Assembly: GCF_004664715.2 (NCBI RefSeq)
Contig: NC_051069.1
Span: forward strand, 79,196,647-79,260,646
Direction: 5' to 3'
Source: Peromyscus leucopus
Lineage: Eukaryota > Chordata > Mammalia > Rodentia > Cricetidae
DNA length: 64,000 nucleotides
The notes beneath the pieces are model-generated. The model was given only the letters and a program-made list of their open reading frames with translations, had not been told where the DNA came from and ran no database searches. Of the stretch, positions 45,583 to 58,076 are shown one piece after another. Made by a program: the position numbers and the translations under genes. The first letter of the stretch is position 1. Each line of letters begins with the position of its first letter.

Positions 45583-45998
45583 CATTAACTACTTGTCTGA
45601 CTATCTATGTGACTGAAGCAATTTAAGGAAGTAAGGGTTTATTTTATTTAACAGTCACAGGATGCAGTTCATCATACCAAGGAGGTCATGGCAGCAAGAG
45701 CTTGAGAGAACTGTCACATTGAATCCAGTCAGGGAACAGAGGAAGATGAATGCTTATAACTTAGCTCATTTTTTTCCCCTTTTAAATTCAGTCTTGAGTC
45801 CCAGCCCACAGGATGATACTTTCTATATTTAGGGTGTGTCTTTTTCACCTTGGTACCCACTGTAGGTAGTACTTCACAGATGTTGCTAGAAGCTCATTTA
45901 CTCTAAATAATCCTTCATAGGCATTGCCCAGAGGCTTGTCTCCTAGGTGACTCTAGATCCTATCAAGATGACAGTCAAGATTACTCATTACCATGGGT
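45583..45998 (-). mobile_element. MaLR LTR, antisense
   Basis: gaagtaagggtttattttat, gcagttcatcataccaagga, tcatggcagcaagagcttga, agcccacaggatgatacttt, ttgcccagaggcttgtctcc and tgacagtcaagattactcat are the diagnostic order of this rodent LTR. Nearly complete. Confidence 0.78.
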
Positions 45999-46029
45999 CT
46001 TACTTCAATTATTTTTTAAGCTTCAAAAA

Positions 46030-46512
46030 TTTTTTTTGGTCATCATAAAAGTGGTGTAGTGAAAGATTTTACAAAGGCCATGGGATGAATTTATTGGACT
46101 CTATAAACACCGTGCACCAGGCCGTCATTCACAGGGAGAGAAGCTGTTTCATAGGATGCAGAATTTGAGAGGAGACAGGAGCTGTTCAGGCAGACTGCTT
46201 GGAGGGTTATCATTCCTGCTTTTCTGGTTGAGTTTCCTGACTACTTCTAGCTTAAAGGGCCCTGCTGGCTTTACTCTGTCTTTGATTCACTTTTCTTTGG
46301 TCTTACTATTTTTTCCCTAAGGACTCCCAAGATTCCATTCTAAGTTCCTTTTTGTTAACTGTTTATGTGCTCACAGAGGTTCATCTTCCCAAGGGTATCT
46401 GAACTTATATCTCTCATGTCAGACATTACAATTTCAGACCTACACACACAATCATACAGCTGATATCTCCACTGACATTTTGAATAATAATTTTGAATTC
46501 AGCACATTTAAA
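46030..46512 (-). pseudogene. Possible retrocopy of an unidentified transcript; holds duplication copy 2
   Basis: 46261-46512 is the second copy of the 250-bp repeat. On the minus strand a related frame reads CRSEIVMSDMRDISSDTLGK, then a conserved-looking frame 3' of it encodes AGPFKLEVVRKLNQKSRNDN and PEQLLSPLKFCIL before a stop. Beyond that is an AATAAA (minus, at 46090-46095) and an A-rich end near 46030. This arrangement resembles the 3' end of a processed mRNA copy, but several stops and shifts interrupt it and I cannot name the parent. It could equally be an uncatalogued repeat. Confidence 0.4.
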
Positions 46513-46529
46513 TAAGGAACTTCTGGCCT

Positions 46530-47405
46530 TTCTTGCTTAAATCTCTTTCTGCTGCACTTCCCATTTGGTAGTGTATTCCAGAAGCCTTGAAGTCACAGTT
46601 GCTTCTTCTCTTTCTGTCATACCCCACTTCCAATATTCCAGCTCTGCTTTTAACGTGAATCTGTAACCCCACTGCTGCTCATTACCTTCATTGTTGCATC
46701 TTCCCATGAACTCTCTTAGTTTCTTAGCTGTGTGTCACAGAAACCTTCTTAACTAGTCTTTTCAATACCTCTACCTATGCCTTTGCCCCCTGTAATGCAT
46801 GCTTCTCTCCTTATATTCTATTTTCAACACAGCAACAAGAATTTTCCTTTTAAAATGAGTCAGGTCATTTTTTTTTTGATCAAAATACTACAGTTCTTCC
46901 CCCATGCACACGGAAAAGATCTGAGGTCTTTACAGTGATCCACAAACATCCATGTGACCTGTCTCTACCCTCTCTGACCTTATCTCTCACTATTCTACCC
47001 TTTTATCACTCAATTCTGCTCACACCAGGTGATTTTATGTTCCTTGAACACATCAAGCATACTCCTCCATGGGAGTCTGGCACAGCCTGGGTAATACATT
47101 CTTCCCCCAGATGCCCTGGACACTTTTCTGTCCTTCAAGTCTTTGTTGAACTATCACCTCAATCATCATTATATATGACATTTCAGTCCACAACCCATCA
47201 CTTATCATGCCTGAATTTCCCCACATCATGCTTCTCTCATCTTCTAACCCATAACATAATTACTTACTTTTGCTTAGTGTCTGTTTCTCCTTACTGGCTA
47301 GAAACTTGGACAAAGGAATACATTTGGAAGAGCTTCACTAGTCATTTCACTGCTATATTCCAGGTAGCTAGACACACTGGTCCACAGTAAGTATTCAATA
47401 CAAAT
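46530..47405 (+). mobile_element. L2 LINE, sense, about 0.9 kb
   Basis: In order: ttttcaacacagcaacaaga, ttttaaaatgagtcaggtca, tctctgaccttatctctcac, tgttccttgaacacatcaag, attcttcccccagatgccct, tcaagtctttgttgaactat, and the end gctatattccaggtagctag to gtaagtattcaataca. This is the canonical L2 ORF2 C-terminus and 3' end. The 151-codon frame at 46935-47390 lies in it and is a by-product of chance openness. Confidence 0.82.
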
Positions 47406-48200
47406 CTGGAATATTTTTATTTTTAAGTCCATTTAAAAATGTTTCTGACTTTCTTATCACCCCAGTTAACCTGATAGAATATTTCATGTTTTTGCTTTGT
47501 TCATTAATAAATCCCAATTTCCTAGAAAAATGCCTACCCCATCATTGTTCCTCATTAGGAATTTATTGCATTAATAATTAAGAGCTGATACAAGCATTTT
47601 AAGTTGTGTACTTTAACCTTATTGGGAAAATTTATCTCATAAGTAAAATTCCACAGGAAACAAAATACATTTATGAACATCGTGGACTATTACAATATTG
47701 CTATTTTTTCCCAAGTCCAAAAGGCCTTAAACATAGATTAAAATTGCCTATTTTATCATCAATCAAACACTGTTTGATTGCTCATTTTTAAAATATGAAA
47801 TCCAAGATAATCTTAGTGAAATGCAACCATGACACTTTAAAGAAAACCATAGAGCCTTTTATATTGGTTTTTTTTGAAGGATCTCTTATGAACCACTTTC
47901 CATTTTAATCATTTTTGCATATTATATCTATTTTAATAATCATCACAATGGGATAATTGAAACCTCTTTGCTTGCTTGCAATCAAGATTTATATATATAT
48001 ATATATATGTATGTATATTCATATTCTTATATGAAACCCTGCATTTCATGAAATGGCTCACATTACATAGTCTCCCTACACATAAAGACATAACTATGTC
48101 ATTACAAGGAAGTCTAACATCAGTACACTACCTGTTTTGCAGATGTTTTCTTTTCTGCTGGCCATTATGATTCTTGGCACATACACTTTCATGATTTCAA
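47406..48200. other. Unannotated AT-rich sequence
   Basis: A short (TA)n is at about 47990-48007. Nothing else recognised. Confidence 0.5.
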
Positions 48201-48866
48201 GGTAGCCATGTTTCAAATGCAATATAACAAAAATTGAGCTCCTTTCCTATCCCCAAACCCAACTACTTCCCTAATTTTCTCAGTGAATGATCTTAGGTAA
48301 TGCAAATATAGGGACATCATTCTTGACTTCTATTGCATTCTTACCCATTTTTTTTCCAACTTCATTCATTAGTCACATACTTTAAATCCTTCAAAGTTGC
48401 CTGACTGATTAGATGATTATGAACTAAGTCCTTAGGTCAGCATTAAGTTTCTCTATAACTCATTGTTCTCCATTGAAGTGGCATTCATTTTACCTGTCCA
48501 TGGCAGTTTTGTATTTTCTTCTTTCTACTTGGTGTATTTCTTGCTTCTCCTTCTAACTGTTTGATGTAACATCTAACTCCAAGATCTGCTGATTGATAAT
48601 TACTCATCCTTCTTATCTCAGCCTAACTGAAAGTTACTTGGGGAGAACTTACATGAATTTTCAGAGTACATGGTATTCTTTTGTGTGCCTTCGTTACAAG
48701 TTCATAGCACAGTGTAATTTACATTTTTGCTTGGCTGTTGACCACATAATAAACTATAATCTCCACAAGCATGGATAGAATCTGTGAACAGCATCACACA
48801 ATGTGCCTGGAATAGAGATTATGATATTTTTATGCCCCACAAATGTTTGATGAATGAATTTGAGAA
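48201..48866 (+). mobile_element. L2 LINE, sense, second copy
   Basis: aaaaattgagctcctttcct, ctcagtgaatgatcttaggt, catcattcttgacttctatt at the left, and caagcatggatagaatctgt, cacaatgtgcctggaataga, caaatgtttgatgaatgaat at the 3' end fit L2. The middle is weak. Confidence 0.62.
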
Positions 48867-50579
48867 AGTATATCCCATAACGAATATCACCAAGAACCAA
48901 AAGGATGTCATTATCTTTAAAGCCCAACAATATTCATGCAAAATATTTTAGTTTAGGGAATAAACATTTTAATTAACCTCTTTTGACTTTGTCTAGGATG
49001 CCTTTACCATTCTATTTTGTGTTGGTCCAATTATTTTGGGGTTCAGAAAGTCTTCAGTTGAGTAATGTAAAATAAACATTACATTTATGATTAATACTAA
49101 TTTTAATTTAAATGAAATTAACATTTATGGATTAAGATTAATTTTATTCTTTAGAATATTATATGACTTACATAGTAAGAACATTAGAAAGATTTCAATA
49201 CATGATTTTGGACATCAAGAGACAGAGAGAGGCTAACTCTGAGATTTTCTTCACACTCCCAGAGCAGAACCCTTGTTTGCCGAAAGCTGGGTGTTGATAA
49301 CAACTTCATATATCATGCAGCTTCCAAAACCCATGCACAGGCGGTATGTATTAAGAAACGCTTTAGGGGTGCTGAGAGACTTTTCTCTTTTGAAACATGA
49401 GCTCTAAAATAATTTGGTTTCTAGCCTCTTGCCAGTGTTCTCACTCTACACTTGCCACTTTATATGTGGTTATTGAGTTAACCTGAAAGGCTTTTACACT
49501 GGGAGGCTGGGAGGTCAGTGTCCCTACCTCCTCCCAATCTCTGCCTGTACCTACCTCAGACATGTCTTTGTACTATCCCTGCTGGACACTGCACCTTTCC
49601 GTAATTATAAATGTCTGTTTCCAGTCACTTCAAAGGTATCCCAGCACTGGGAGTCCTCCTTCAAAGCTTCCACATTGCTGAGGAACTTCTGTCATTGACA
49701 GCGGGTCTCGCTTTGAAGTTTTCATGCCATTTATTGATTTCCACCCTTTAAAGATGTTCAGATTAGAAAACACTTCACCCCTTTGAAAATGTGCATATTT
49801 TCATGATGTTGAAGGGTTAATCCTTTGAAGATATTTACATCTCATAGCAATGTCCTTATATGAGGAAATTTGACAAGAAATATGCCACATGCTTTATGGA
49901 TCTTTCATTTTCTCTGCTGGATCCTTCAGGATCAAGATCCTTTCAATTTGTGTGTTGGTTTTGTGGCAATCTTTTGTTCCATTTTAATGCAACAGCAAAA
50001 GAATTTAATAATTATCCTAAAGGAAAAGTTTATATGTTGGAAATAACATTTATCCCACTTCTTTCTATAAGCATGCTTAAAATTCTGACATGGTTACTGT
50101 TTAGGAATGTTTCTTCCTGTATTTCATGGTGAACTCTGGTGTCTGAATCTTACACAAGACTGCCAACAAAGGTTAGCTTTGAAAAACAGCTCTATTAGTT
50201 GCCAAACACATGCCTCATTTGTGCATATATGCTTTAATTTCTTCACTAGAGCTTCGGGAAGCTATGTGGCTTAGATGAAATCATCATCATTTAAGACGTG
50301 TACGACAGTATCTCATGCATGATATATCAGCTAGGTTTGTGGTAACAAAATGATCAAGTTCAGTGAGTTCAATACTGGACAAGAGTATGTGCAATTATCT
50401 TCACAGTAGCTTTGGGGCTGTCACCTACTGCTAATAAGTGTATCTTCTTACTACTTGTTAATTAATTTCAACAATTTTATCATTTGGAATTTCTGTCATT
50501 TAGTAATTGCTCATACTTTTAAGAGAAATAATTCTTTAAATTTGATTAAAAATTAAGACTATAAAAGCATTTAATGGTG
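48867..50579. other. Unannotated sequence
   Basis: AT-rich apart from a moderately GC-rich block at 49420-49720 that I cannot assign. A 90-codon frame at 49860-50132 has no motif. Confidence 0.45.
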
Positions 50580-51560
50580 AAAAAGCCAGGGGGAAAGGAG
50601 AAAAAGTGACTAACTGGTGTAGTTACTATGGAAATCATATACTGTTTTCTTAAAAATCTAAAATTAGAGCTATCCTTCAACCCAGCTAGACCACTTCTGG
50701 GTTTTTCTGGTTTGCTTTCTATTGCTGTGATGGAATACTTGACCAAAAGCAATTTGGGGAAGAAAAGGTTCATGTGGTTTGCAGTTCATTATCGAGGGAA
50801 ATCAAAGCAGGAGCTGAAGACAGGAACCTGGAGGTAGGAACTGCAGGATACCGGGCTGCTCACTGGCTTACTTCTCCTCTGGCTTGCTCAGCTACCTTCC
50901 TTATACAGCCCACACCCACCTGCCTAGGGACATAACCTTCTACAGTGCTCATTTATCAGGAGACTCTAGTTTTGTCAAGTTGCCCCTTAAGGCCATGACA
51001 TGGGCATATGCCCAAAGGACTGTAAATCATGCCACAGTGATGCATGCACACCCATGTTTATTGCTGCAATATTCACAATAGCAAGGAAGTATAATCAGTC
51101 TAGATGTCTATCAATAGATGAATGGGCAACAGAAAGATGATTATATGCACAATGTAACTTTATTCAGCATACACATACACATACAAAAGAAAAATAAAAG
51201 CATGAAGATATCAGGAGAATAGATGGATCTAGAAATAATTATATGAAGTAAAGTAACCCAGACATAGAAAAATAAGCACTGCATGTTCTCTATCATATTC
51301 AGATTGTATTACTTATTTTTACATATGTGTATGTATATGTATATGGGTGTGGTTATAGGTTATAAAACTAGAAATGGGAACAGGAGAGGGAAAATGACAT
51401 TTTCAGGAGTGTATGTGTGTGGGTAAGAGAATATATGTGACATGAAAGTACAGTAGGAAATACTAGGGCTAGAAAGGTGGAAACAGTGAACAGGCAGGAC
51501 ACAGGGGTGGAGAGGTGACTGTCAAAAAATGTACATTTGAAATTTCTGTAATGAAATTAA
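50580..51560 (+). mobile_element. Old L1 ORF2 end and 3' UTR, sense, split by LTR
   Basis: actatggaaatcatatactg, cttaaaaatctaaaattaga, caacccagctagaccacttc at 50620-50700. It resumes at 50999 with gacatgggcatatgcccaaa, acacccatgtttattgctgc, gatgtctatcaatagatgaa and gtaaagtaacccagacatag, then a 3' UTR. Diverged; frames broken. Confidence 0.75.
50703..50998 (-). mobile_element. MaLR-type LTR inside the L1, antisense
   Basis: tgctttctattgctgtgatg, gaccaaaagcaatttgggga, tcaaagcaggagctgaagac, aggaacctggaggtaggaac and gttttgtcaagttgcc. The same family ends at 3561-3746. It sits between the two halves of an L1 whose codons continue on either side. Confidence 0.75.
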
Positions 51561-51570
51561 TTACTTCTTG

Positions 51571-51875
51571 TATAGTGGGTAGCCATTCCAGCTTTGATCT
51601 GGAAATTCCAACCCCCACTGAGACTTTGGTAACTGTCACACCTACAAGGCAGGGCCAAGAGAGGACCCTGAAGCCCCGAGATCCAGATGTGTCGGCTCTC
51701 TTGGTTCTTGGACCCTGGACGCTGGGGGTAGACCAAACACAGTTCTCCAGAGAACACCACCAGACTGCGCTACACCTTTCCCAGACCCTGTTACCTATCC
51801 CTTCATTTGTGAGTTACCCTACAAAATAAACCTCCCTTTTAACTATGTGGAGTTGCCTTAATAATTTCACCAATA
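51571..51875 (+). mobile_element. Solo ERV LTR, complete, sense
   Basis: Runs TATAGTGGGTAGCCATTCC to AATTTCACCAATA, 305 bp, with an AATAAA at 51825-51830. Flanks ttcttg (51565-51570) and ttcatg (51876-51881) match 5/6. The same LTR is the 3' LTR of the ERV at 29662 and a fragment at 19319. Confidence 0.88.
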
Positions 51876-51881
51876 TTCATG

Positions 51882-52206
51882 TGCTTTGTTTATTTAAAAA
51901 TAAGCAAATAGAAGAAGAAATGTTTTTAAAATGTAGGAAAGAAGAAGGGGTTATTGTAAACTGATGAGTGTACAAGAAAATGAGCTAAATTTGTATGTTA
52001 CAAGGTATACCCACAGCCTCAAGGCATACAGTCACACAGAATGTGAACTTAGTTGACAAAATAAATACCCAATGCTATATTACACTGAAAAGCAGATGCC
52101 AACAGTATAATACCACATACAGAAAACAGGTTTTTATGCTTGCCGGGCTAATAAGCTCACAATGGATTTATTCCTTGTGTCAACTGGGAATCATATATGA
52201 CCTTTT
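51882..52206. other. Unannotated AT-rich sequence
   Basis: No recognised element. Confidence 0.5.
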
Positions 52207-52372
52207 AAAAAAGATTTGTTTTTATTTTATGTGTATGAGTGTTTTGCCTGTGTATGTATGTATGCATACCACATATGTGTGATGCCATTGAGGCCAGAGA
52301 GGCATCAGATCCTTATAACTGGAGTTACATATGATTTTTTAGCCACCATGTAGGTGCTATGAACAACCAGAG
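52207..52372 (-). mobile_element. B3 SINE, antisense
   Basis: aagatttgtttttattttat, gtgtatgagtgttttgcctg, gccagagaggcatcagatcc and ggagttacatatgatttttt are reverse B3. The tRNA-like head (right end) is missing after ccatgtaggtgctatgaac. Confidence 0.88.
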
Positions 52373-53770
52373 ATTTTCTTTTATAATGGGATGTATTAAT
52401 GTTTTTCTTGGAACCAAATAATCCTATGAAACAATGAAGAACTGTATAAAAAGACCAACAAAGTCTGCCATAAACTCACTAAAAATTAGAATGGTTCCAA
52501 AACTTGGAAAATGAAAGATTTGTTACTGATGGTCCTACTTAATAATGTTCACTAAGGATAAATCAATGAAGTAAAACTTTTCTCCAAAGACCACATCATT
52601 CGAGAAGTCAGAAGGAACTATAATTAATCTTTAAAAATAAATGTCAAGATGACAGCTACCTTGAACTCATAGAGATCCTCTTGCTTCAAGAGCAGCATGA
52701 AACCTCAACTGCTGGGCCATCATTGCTCCATCCTAGCTAGAGGTCCTGTGTGTCTACAAGACTGGATTGTGTGTTTTTGCCTAGGATTCTTCTGTCCTGC
52801 TAAGCTCTCTTATGAACACTCAAGATTGTTTGGAGAAAAGTTGGGATTTCCACAGACTTTCATGCTGTCTATCAGCAGGGACAGTTGTATTTTCTCTCTA
52901 ACCTGTATGTCCTTGACTTATTTTTCTTTTTTTCTTTCTTATGTGCTTTGGCCAGGACTTCCAGAGTGGAGTCAAGAGTGGGCACAAAGGAACAGACTGG
53001 GTTTTTTTTTTCCAAAGAGGAATCAGTGACTTACTAAACTTTTGAGTATCAACAGGAATTAAACATCTAAAGAAACAGAAATTCTAAAGACAAAACAAAA
53101 CAAAATCAAGAAACAAAAGCCAAGTAGTCATCCAAGTATGCCAAGACAATAGGTCAGTAGAACCAAAGATTTCAGTATGAATCACAGAAAAACTTTCAGG
53201 ATGTGCAAGACTGGGGTCAGAGACGTAGACAATTGCCAATGTGGAATTGTGATGAGTAGGTATGTGCTTGCATGCCAGAGCAAAGAAGCATAAATATACT
53301 CAGTAGTACAATAGTAAATGATGTAAATCTTAGGTGAAATTTAACCAGCTTCATAGTTCAGAAAGAACATTATGTCATTTGAGAAAAACTATTTTTTCCA
53401 TTGCTGAGAAAAACAACTTGTATGAAGTTCTGCTTATCTCCATGTTTTCTGTCCAATCCTGATCAGTAATAAGTTCAGTAAATCTTTTAAGTCTTACATG
53501 CTTGAAATCTGGCCAGTTTTCCCTATGTCCACAACTTCCATACTTCACCAAGTCACCACAGCCCAACTCAAGGATTAATACAATTTTGTCTTAGCTGATA
53601 TTCTCACTCTGTCCTTATTTTTAATCTCATCTAGATTCTACAGGAACCGGAATTATGCTTTTAATAAACAGAAATCAGGGTGCAATGTGGCTGAAAATCG
53701 AATATTTCATCATCCCTTATATATTAAAAGTCAAATTCCTTAAAGCCTCACAATTACCTCTTAAAATATC
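52373..53770. other. Unannotated sequence
   Basis: A faint B1-like stretch (ctaccttgaactcatagaga, 52656-52675) is the only hint. The 110-codon frame at 52697-53029 has no recognised domain. Confidence 0.45.
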
Positions 53771-53774
53771 CTAG

Positions 53775-54295
53775 CCCATGTAGGTTGTCGAGAGACAAAA
53801 GAAAACACATGTAAAAGGCCTGCGAGGCAAAATGTTTATTGAAACTTGCCCACAGGAAAGCTAAAAGGGCAGATAAGCTAATGGTGTTGAATGTCCAGTG
53901 ATAGCTAATTGAAGCAGATGGGTCTGTAAGGTTGAACAGGAAGCATCACAAACTGTTGTTTGATAATGCTCAACTCCATAGCATTGCGAAGGATCCATGG
54001 TAGCCAGCTGGACCGAGAGGACATATTTTTTCAGAGTGCTGCTTTGCCACATTTGATTACATAGCAAGGGGTTTCTAAAGGTTGAATGAGATATCAGTGG
54101 ATCAAGAGCTTAGCCTGCCGTGTTGTATCACCAGCATTCTAAGGGACAGCTGACTTGTGTACATGCAGGAAGAAGGTTCTTTTTTAGATTACACTAGCTT
54201 GCCATGCGCCTATATGCACCAGAGGAATAAATGGCTCTCTTGAGGGCTCCTAACCAAAAGTGCTCTTGGCTTCTTTCATTGTCCTCATGACATGG
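53775..54295. other. Unresolved LTR-like or retrocopy-like segment
   Basis: Contains AATAAA on the minus strand near 53830 (tttattgaaacttgcccaca) and on the plus strand near 54225 (gaggaataaatggctctctt). TG-start and CA-end candidates exist at about 53779 and 54292. The base composition is more balanced than the flanks. It could be an unfamiliar solo LTR; no confirmed target duplication. Confidence 0.3.
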
Positions 54296-54680
54296 CAAGG
54301 GTCATGAGAATGAAAAGATATGTTTCAGGGATATGACACTTGATATCGACATTCTATATATTCCCAAAAGATCATATACCTCTAAGGAACTAGTATTCCT
54401 CTTCCCATGTCATTCACAATCTAGTGACTCCATTACTTACTCTGCTCTGGCTATGCTAGCTTCTGTTCTTCATGGTATTTGCATATTCTATTGCTTCTTT
54501 TCTGGATATTTCTCACTGGATCGGGAGTTGGATCTTATCTTTGTTATATTTAAAGTATTTGCCAAAACATCCCATTTTTTAGTGATAGTCCCAACAACAT
54601 TACTTAATAATGTCAAATTAATAAAAATTAGAAAGTTCTTGCTTCAGTCCCAACATGCTAAAAAAATTAACCTTGGAATT

Positions 54681-55900
54681 GTGGTGATTTGAATGAGAAT
54701 GTCCCTCATTAGCTCATATTTTTGAATACTTCGTCCTCAGTGGGTGGAATTGTTTGGGAAGGATTAGAAGGTGTGTCCTTGTTGGAAGATATGTGTCACT
54801 GGGGGGACTTTAGGTTTTAAAAGACTCATATGTAGGTGAAAATTTCTGTTCTGCCAACAATTTCCAAATACCCAGCAGCCACTGACACCCACAGCACTCA
54901 CACTTGGTATGTGAGGGAGCTGATCTTCTACCTTCCATGTCCAGCACTCTGGAAAGTGGACCTTGTACCTTGCCTAGGCAGCACAGTAGAGCTGACCCTA
55001 TTGACAGGGGTGCAGGTGAACCAACCCCAGAACATGAGCATGGGAGATCTGATTCCACCTCTCATTTGCCATATGGTGGTGTGGGCAAGGGAGAGATGTC
55101 ATCCCCCCCATACCCGTCCCTGTCCCTTGTCACAGGTGGAAGAGCTGCCCTGCCCTGACTCTGGGGTCCTAAGAGTGGGAAAGCTGTTCCTGCCTTTCAC
55201 CAGCTGTAGCACTTAGGAGAGTGGCCCCTATACCTCACCAAGGCAACACAGTAGAGTTGGCCCTGGAAGTGTAGGTGTGGGAGAGCTGATCCTGAGGATA
55301 TAAAAGCAGAACTGTCCCTGTCCCTTGCTCATTGCTGCAAGGGGTGAACTAGCAAGGGCAATGCTGGAGAGCTTACAGTGGTGGCGAAGACAGGGGAGAG
55401 TGGGCTTGCTCTCTAAAAAGTTCTTGCACAGAGTCATTGCAATGAGTCAGACCAATGACTCTGCAATGGACACTCACTCACACATAAAGATATATGGATG
55501 AAAGGGTTACTGCATGACTCACTATGTCACACTACAGTTTCCATGATGAGATTTTCCCCTTTTTTCTTTCTTTTTTTTTTCTCTTAAATTTTATTTTATT
55601 TTATTTTGGTGGCAAGGTTGCAAGGGGAGAGGGCAGATACAAAGGGATGGGAAATGAACAGGATTGAGATGCATGTTGTGAAAGGCACAAAGAATAAATA
55701 AAAAGAAAGTTAAAAAAACTCATATCATTCACAGTGTGCCTCCCTATCTCTGCCTCATCCTTGTGGATCAAGACGTTTCTACTGCTATGTCTTTACAATC
55801 ATGGATGCTATCCCTCTGAAAAAAATGTAAGCTCAATTAAACTCTTTCTTCTATAAGTTGCCTTGGCCATGTTTAGTCACAGCAATAGAAACTAAGATAG
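54681..55900 (+). mobile_element. MaLR-like LTR split by an L1 3' end, sense
   Basis: The left part 54681-54832 starts ttgtggtgatttgaatgaga and has gttggaagatatgtgtcact. The right part 55713-55900 has catccttgtggatcaagacg, ctcaattaaactctttcttc and gccttggccatgtttagtca. Together they make one TGTGGTGGTT-type LTR. Confidence 0.85.
54833..55712 (+). mobile_element. Lx-type L1 3' UTR insertion, sense
   Basis: GC-rich repeated phrases (gcagcacagtagagctgacc, gcaacacagtagagttggcc, gggagagctgatcctgagga) followed by gcaaggggagagggcagata, acaggattgagatgcatgtt, gcacaaagaataaataaaaa form an Lx L1 3' UTR end. Flanks aaaagactcatat (54819-54831) and aaaaaactcatat (55713-55725) match 12/13. Confidence 0.88.
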
Positions 55901-57435
55901 GAGTCATGCCCCAGTCTTCATCACAAGAGAAAGTTGAATGAAATGAAGATCAATGACGGCAGCAAGCTGCAAGAATATATTACAGAGCTTCAGTTGCATA
56001 TATTAAAGCTATACCTAGAAAGATCAAGGTTTTTTTCTAGAGGGAAACCATTTATCAAGGACTATTTGGTGTTATTCAGTTCTTAATATATATCAGCTGT
56101 CTTCTGCTATGAGATTCTTGTGCACTCATATACTACTAGGCCATATGGCAAACAGAATAAGCTTCTCAGACCTTCGGCTCATCTACTAGGTAACACTCCT
56201 ACAGAGCCTAGGAGACAGGCAGACTGTAGATGCACAGTTTTGTTTCTTGTGCAAATGAAGCTCAGACCATCCCTTTCCTTCAGGCCTAGTAGCATTACAG
56301 AGCAATTGACTCAAGACAATAGTTTCTTTTCCTTCCTTTCTTTCTTTCTTTTTCTTTTTTTTTTTGCATAAAGGTGCAGTAAAGACTGGATCAGAGTCAC
56401 ATGGATGGAGAGAAAGGAACATGGCAGATCTTTTGTAGAGCATGGCTCAGGCTGATGTGTGAGGAGCAAGGGAAAGTATTCTGTAGATTGTAAGTGAATC
56501 CGGTCAGGAGAGGAGAAGAAGGAGAAAAGATGGAGGACAAAGGAACAGGGGATGAGGATGAAATCGAAAGCATAAGAACTTAATTATTACTAGGGTTATG
56601 AGAAGACAGAAAAGGAAAAGAGAAAGAGACACTGAGTGTCAGGATGGAACTGAAGTTGTATAGATAGACTTTTATTTGGAGAAATAAAGTTAATGGATAA
56701 AAGAGCACAGTGTATATAGATTCCTTTCCCTCAGATAACCCCACACCCGATGTAGCATCTTCCCTGAGACCTTGGGGTGGATTTTCTCAGGGCAGGCCCC
56801 TGGGAAAATTCTGATAAATGACTTGATAAAAAGACAACCAATATTGAATAGCACACTATTATCCAAATTCTGGAGAAACAGATTCACTCAGGAAGCCACC
56901 TGGAGTCCACTTACTGGAATAAAAAGGAGAAGGAGTAGGAGAAGGAGATACCATGAACCCATATAAATAAATATATTGTAATTATGGAAAACATAGAAGG
57001 CTGAATGTTAATGTGAGAGTAATAATGTTTCATGATCATAGTTTTGGAGGAACCTTTAAAGTTTCCTGAATTTTAACTCTAGGAACCTTATCTTTTCCAT
57101 AATGTGAGAGTCTGAGAAAAATCTCCTTAGGGGCATGATAGAAAGAAAACATTAGTCATCAACATCAGTCATTGTGAAATATGCATATTTCTATTCATAA
57201 GTCTATTATCCATGAGGAAAAGACTTGTCGGACTCTTCCAGTAGGAGCTGAATTTATCTCACTCTATGATGTCCAGATTTTTGTCTCATCTAAGGGGAGA
57301 AAACAATAAGGAGAAGGGTTAAGTCTTTGAGAGAATATATTTAGAACTCCATAACCAGAGAAGGGGATAGGATGTAGAGTGACAGAAGTGGGTATAATAA
57401 TGGCAGAGATGTTTGTGAAATCTTGTGAAGGGGTC
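55901..57435. other. Unannotated sequence
   Basis: A pyrimidine-rich run lies at 56328-56365 and a GA-rich run at 56925-56950. No element or exon recognised. Confidence 0.45.
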
Positions 57436-57745
57436 GTATGTTTGTTACTTTTTAGTTGTGATAAAATATGGTGACCAAAGTGAAGTATGGAAGAGTTTAT
57501 TTTGGCTCACCATTCTGGATGAGGAGGCATAATACCATGCTGCCAGAGCAGGAAGATGAAAAATCATTTCTCCATCTACAACAAAGGAAGCAGAGAGCGT
57601 GAACTGGAAATAGGGTGAGGTGTAAACTCTCAAAGCCTCTCCCAGTGATATTCCTTCTCCAGCAATGGGACCAAGTATGAAAATACCTAAGTCTATGGAG
57701 GATAGTGCTTGTTCAAACTGCTACAAACATCTATTTCTACTCCTC
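57436..57745 (-). mobile_element. MaLR LTR, antisense
   Basis: ttactttttagttgtgataa, gagtttattttggctcacca, catgctgccagagcaggaag and caaactgctacaaacatc are in the family order, with a decayed middle. Confidence 0.6.
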
Positions 57746-58027
57746 ATATTAATCATTACCATTATGTCATTAGGATTTTAGTACAGAAAAGGCAATTTCA
57801 GTTGAAAGATCTACAGCATACGTTTTTATTAAGGAGTATTTACTCAGAGTAAAGTGGGGAGGTAAGAATGAAGTCACTAAAGTAATTAAAAATGTGTAGA
57901 TCTTATTCCAATAAAAAATGTAAAAAGTTCAATTATTAGCCATCTTAGCTAATTCTTATATTGAGGGCCTATTTTTGGCAATTCTTATTATCTTATCAGA
58001 TATAGAATATATTGCTTTAAAGGATGG

Positions 58028-58076
<49 letters not shown>

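Noticed and set aside
46935..47390. 151-codon open frame that might be a gene
   Set aside because: It lies wholly inside an L2 LINE copy in the order of the L2 3' end, with no conserved domain of its own.
52640..52735. B1 SINE at 52640-52735
   Set aside because: Only about 20 bases look B1-like (ctaccttgaactcatagaga); too little to annotate separately.
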